Source: JAIBDK01 sp965261915 (GTDB taxonomy: Bacteria; Pseudomonadota; Gammaproteobacteria; Arenicellales; Poriferihabitantaceae). From it: DNA of 64,000 nt. This document shows, in pieces, positions 61,131 through 64,000 of the stretch (its first letter is position 1; each line of letters begins with the position of its first letter). Location: assembly GCA_965261915.1 (NCBI GenBank), contig CBDHDW010000013.1, positions 1,736,001 to 1,800,000 of the forward strand, written 5' to 3'. The translations under genes were made by a program, and so were the position numbers. A model generated the notes under the pieces. The model ran no database searches and was not told the DNA's origin. It saw only the letters and a list, made by a program, of their open reading frames with translations.

Positions 61131-62147
61131 CTAACGATTATATTCCAATAACGTTTCCTGAATCTGCTTAACGAGATTTTTTTCGATCTCTTTTATCGCC
61201 ACTGCGACGGCGTGTTTAAAACCTAACGCGTCTATGCCACCGTGGGATTTCACTACCGTTCCATTCAATCCAAGCAAACTGGCACCGTTATACCGTCGAT
61301 GGTCGAGTCGATATTTGATAGAGTTAATCACAGGTTTGGCCACGGTTGCGGATATTTTGGTCAAGGCGTTTTTCAAAAACTCGTCTTTCATAACCGTCAT
61401 AATCATTTGCGCAACACCTTCTGATGCTTTTAATGCCACATTACCAAGCACACCATCGCAAACCACAAGATCTGTATTTCCAAGATAAATTTCATCGGCT
61501 TCAACAAAACCCACGTAATTTAATCGACTTTCCTTGAATAATTTAGATGTTGCCTTGATTGTTTCATTACCCTTGATTTCTTCAACACCGATATTAAGCA
61601 AACCAACTTTGGGGTTGGATTTGTTGTCAAGGCATTTAACCAGCTCTGTTCCCATCATCCCAAACTGCAAGAGAATCTCCGGCGGTGTATCAACATTTGC
61701 ACCCAGATCCAGCATATGTGTATGGCCATTGGTACGCGGCAGAATTCCACAAATCGCGGGGCGATCAATTCCTGGAAGCGTACTTAATACAAATCGGGCT
61801 GTCGCCATTAACGCACCCGTATTACCTGCGCTAACGCAGCCGTCGGCCTGGCCATCTTTCACCAGATTTATCGCCACACGCATTGAGGAATCTTTTTTCC
61901 TGCGTAATGCTGTCGCAGGATTCTCGTCCATCTCAACGACTTCGGACGCATGATGAATGATTATTCCTTGATTGTTGTCCAGCTTGTCCTTTAGCCTGTG
62001 ACGGTCAATTGCTTTATGAATTCGTGATTCATCACCAACCAGCACAAGCTTGACCTGGCTAGCTTCAGACAGCAACTCGCCGACCGCGGGGATGGTTGTG
62101 TCCAATCCATGGTCACCACCCATGGCATCAATTGAAATTGTGATCAT
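61131..62147 (-). CDS. plsX: Phosphate acyltransferase PlsX
   Basis: 338 residues, starting ISIDAMGGDHGLD, with HHASEVVEMDENPATALRRKKDSSM, CVSAGNTGALMA and the C-terminal GLNGTVVKSHGGIDALGF. It makes acyl-phosphate from acyl-ACP for phospholipid synthesis. Follows rpmF in a conserved ribosome-lipid operon. Confidence 0.96.
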   Translation of the reverse strand: MITISIDAMGGDHGLDTTIPAVGELLSEASQVKLVLVGDESRIHKAIDRHRLKDKLDNNQGIIIHHASEVVEMDENPATALRRKKDSSMRVAINLVKDGQADGCVSAGNTGALMATARFVLSTLPGIDRPAICGILPRTNGHTHMLDLGANVDTPPEILLQFGMMGTELVKCLDNKSNPKVGLLNIGVEEIKGNETIKATSKLFKESRLNYVGFVEADEIYLGNTDLVVCDGVLGNVALKASEGVAQMIMTVMKDEFLKNALTKISATVAKPVINSIKYRLDHRRYNGASLLGLNGTVVKSHGGIDALGFKHAVAVAIKEIEKNLVKQIQETLLEYNR

Positions 62148-62204
62148 GGCGAGATCAATAGCCGCGAATGTATTTCGCGACTATTGGTAAAAGGCCAAGG
62201 AAAA

Positions 62205-62387
62205 CTAGTCTTCTGCGCGGGTTTCGACTACCTTTTTGCCCTTATAGTAACCGCCAGCAGTTACATGGTGGCGACGGTGTAGTTCTCCGGAAACCGGATC
62301 AATTGACAAAGCAGATGACTTTAGTCCATCGTGTGATCTACGCATACCTCGTTTAGAAGGAGTTTTACGATTTTTCTGTACGGCCAT
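62205..62387 (-). CDS. rpmF: 50S ribosomal protein L32
   Basis: 60 residues: MAVQKNRKTPSKRGMRRSHD is the diagnostic N-terminus, with the GELHRRHHVTAGGYYKGKKV tail. yceD, normally just upstream, is missing: the 306 bases between rpmF and the DAHP synthase gene carry no ORF of that type. Confidence 0.97.
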   Translation of the reverse strand: MAVQKNRKTPSKRGMRRSHDGLKSSALSIDPVSGELHRRHHVTAGGYYKGKKVVETRAED

Positions 62388-62693
62388 AATGCCCTCGAAT
62401 AAATATAAATTACGTTAAATCTTTCAGTTCAGGCTACCGCATAAATCGGTGCCGGGTATCCTGTCCTCAACAACCCGGTATGATAGTACCAGGCTGCCCC
62501 GATGCCAGTTCTGAAAAGCCGCAGGATTATAATCTTTTCAGGTATTCGGGTCAAAACTTAATATTTTTCATTACTTAATGAAATAATGGTAGTAATTTGC
62601 TGAATTAGTGGTATTTTTTAAAGTAATCACTTAACACTGAATTGCGATAACCGTACAATCCGGCCTTTATATTTTACCGCCCACATAATAAAC
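62388..62693. other. Intergenic region between rpmF and DAHP synthase gene
   Basis: 306 bp with no credible gene in either strand. It must contain divergent promoters for rpmF and the DAHP synthase gene. AT-rich stretches around 62540-62640 are the most promoter-like part, but no clear paired boxes were assigned. Confidence 0.6.
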
Positions 62694-63752
62694 GTGACTA
62701 GTAATACTACTGACGATCTCAGAATCTCGACAATCAAGCGGGTAATCAGCCCCAGCGAAATCAACAAAGAGCTGCCGAATACGGAAAAAGCCGCGGAAAC
62801 CACCATCGGAACCCGCGAGCAGATTCATCAAATTCTGCAAGGTAATGACGACCGTGCGCTGGTTATAACCGGCCCCTGTTCTATACACGATACAAAAGCC
62901 GCGCTGGATTATGCTGAAAGATTATTCCCTTTGAAAGAGAGCTATGCGGAAGATTTGTTAATTGTGATGCGTGTCTATTTTGAAAAGCCGCGAACAACAG
63001 TCGGCTGGAAAGGGCTGATAAACGACCCGGATCTGAATGATACCTTTGATATTAACAAAGGCTTAAGAACCGCACGTCAACTGTTGCTGGACTTAAACAA
63101 TATGGGGATACCCGCAGGCACAGAATATCTCGATATCATTACACCGCAATACGTTGCAGATCTCATTTCCTGGGGCGCTATTGGTGCAAGAACCACTGAA
63201 AGCCAGGTTCATCGGGAGTTAACTTCCGGGCTTTCCTGCCCTGTGGGATTAAAAAACGGCACCAACGGAAATCTCGACATTGCAGTCGATGGTATTCGTG
63301 CCGCTGCACGACCACATCACTTTCTGTCACTGACCAAGCAGGGTCAATCTGCAATCTTTACCACTACCGGAAACGAGGATTGTCATATTATCCTGCGCGG
63401 CGGAAAAGAACCCAATTTTGATAAGGAAAGCGTCGATATTGCATGCGAAAAACTGTCATCTGCCGGGCTGACTCCACAGGTAATGATTGATTTTAGCCAT
63501 GCGAACAGCCGTAAAATTCCTGAAAATCAAGCGGCCGTTGCCAAAGATGTGGGTCAGCAAATTTCTGCAGGAGACAGTCGTATAATGGGTGTGATGGTGG
63601 AAAGCCATCTTCAATCCGGCAGACAGGATGTGGTTAACGGTAAAGCCGAGATCTACGGCAAGAGCATCACCGATGCCTGCGTTGATTTTGAAACGACAGA
63701 AGAAATTATTGAAATCCTGGCACAATCTGTCCGTCAGAGAAGACAAAAGTAA
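62694..63752 (+). CDS. 3-deoxy-7-phosphoheptulonate (DAHP) synthase, class I
   Basis: 352 residues, close to the 350 of E. coli AroG. Motifs are ALVITGPCSIHDTKAALDYAE, MRVYFEKPRTTVGWKGLINDP, GARTTESQVHRELTSGLSCPVGLKNGT, HIILRGGKEPNFD and VMIDFSHANSRK. It commits phosphoenolpyruvate and erythrose 4-phosphate to aromatic amino-acid synthesis. Translation appears to start at GTG 62694. Which feedback type (Phe, Tyr or Trp) it is cannot be told here. Confidence 0.95.
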   Translation: MTSNTTDDLRISTIKRVISPSEINKELPNTEKAAETTIGTREQIHQILQGNDDRALVITGPCSIHDTKAALDYAERLFPLKESYAEDLLIVMRVYFEKPRTTVGWKGLINDPDLNDTFDINKGLRTARQLLLDLNNMGIPAGTEYLDIITPQYVADLISWGAIGARTTESQVHRELTSGLSCPVGLKNGTNGNLDIAVDGIRAAARPHHFLSLTKQGQSAIFTTTGNEDCHIILRGGKEPNFDKESVDIACEKLSSAGLTPQVMIDFSHANSRKIPENQAAVAKDVGQQISAGDSRIMGVMVESHLQSGRQDVVNGKAEIYGKSITDACVDFETTEEIIEILAQSVRQRRQK

Positions 63753-63783
63753 TCAATGTCATAAAAAATACGCGTCAATAATC

Positions 63784-64000
63784 ATGATCAAACCCCATGG
63801 TTCAACCGAACTGCTGCCACGATTTGTAGAAGACGCTCGACTCAGAGCGGAACTGCAGGAAAACGCACTTAATCTACCGCGCGTACAGCTTAGTTCTGCT
63901 GGAGCTGCAAATGCAGTAATGCTAGGTGCTGGATATTTCACTCCGTTAACGGGCTATATGGACAAGGCCAATGCACTATCAGTTGCAACTTCCATGAAAA
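63784..64000 (+). CDS. sat: Sulfate adenylyltransferase (ATP sulfurylase), 5' part
   Basis: The first 72 codons read MIKPHGSTELLPRFV, then LPRVQLSSAGAANAVMLGAGYFTPLTGYMDKANALSVATSM, the N-terminal pattern of Sat of the homo-oligomeric type used by sulfur-oxidising bacteria to make ATP and sulfate from adenosine phosphosulfate. It runs off the right edge of the window. It follows the DAHP synthase gene by 31 bp on the same strand. The catalytic motifs lie beyond the window. Confidence 0.88.
   Translation, partial: MIKPHGSTELLPRFVEDARLRAELQENALNLPRVQLSSAGAANAVMLGAGYFTPLTGYMDKANALSVATSMK

Overview
The window is a chromosomal segment of a gammaproteobacterium, most likely a sulfur oxidiser. The evidence is the core gene order (rpmF-plsX-fabH-fabG-acpP-fabF-mltG-tmk-holB-pilZ-tatD, clpS-clpA, ratA-rnfH-smpB, aceA-aceK), a two-piece smpB/tmRNA system, and the first 72 codons of an ATP sulfurylase of the type found in sulfur oxidisers at the right edge. 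The genome is visibly loaded with insertion sequences (IS1182, IS1380, IS1634, IS3, IS256-like and ISNCY-type), which fits an organism with relaxed selection or a host-associated or low-population lifestyle; that lifestyle is inference.

Region 1 (1-20.2 kb) is a repeat-dominated accessory region. Five IS1182-family copies or fragments occur in the whole window, four of them here. Between them lie seven paralogous genes for small DUF1640-like coiled-coil membrane-anchored proteins. Each has an identical 48-residue head and 31-residue tail and a variable number of 11- and 7-residue units between. The genes sit in near-identical cassettes flanked by REP-like hairpins. The same region holds a GT2 glycosyltransferase, a seven-unit tandem hairpin array whose minus-strand loops all read CAGGAG, a type IV pilin with a clear terminator, nested IS1634 and IS3 elements, and a DUF4393 (Abi-alpha-like) gene.

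Region 2 (20.3-30.9 kb) is core: cobT and cobS (no cobN here), a small DMT-like membrane protein, ferrochelatase, a short CbiX, isocitrate lyase, isocitrate dehydrogenase kinase/phosphatase, rraA, dksA, rnfH, ratA and smpB.

Region 3 (30.9-49.1 kb) looks like an accessory catabolic block lying between smpB and the tmRNA gene, genes that are neighbours in many gammaproteobacteria. It has a DapA-family lyase, a divergent GntR/FCD regulator, a DctPQM TRAP transporter followed by a decayed FAD-oxidoreductase start (together resembling hydroxyproline-type catabolism), a broken ISNCY-type element, and then a collinear potD-potB-potC-potA, glycosyltransferase, cupin, aldehyde dehydrogenase and saccharopine-dehydrogenase-like operon.

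Region 4 (49.2-64 kb) is core again: tmRNA (tag ANDDNYALAA), clpA, clpS, erpA, yggX, tatD, pilZ, holB, tmk, mltG, fabF, acpP, fabG, fabH, plsX, rpmF, a class I DAHP synthase and partial sat. The fatty-acid cluster lacks fabD between fabH and fabG.
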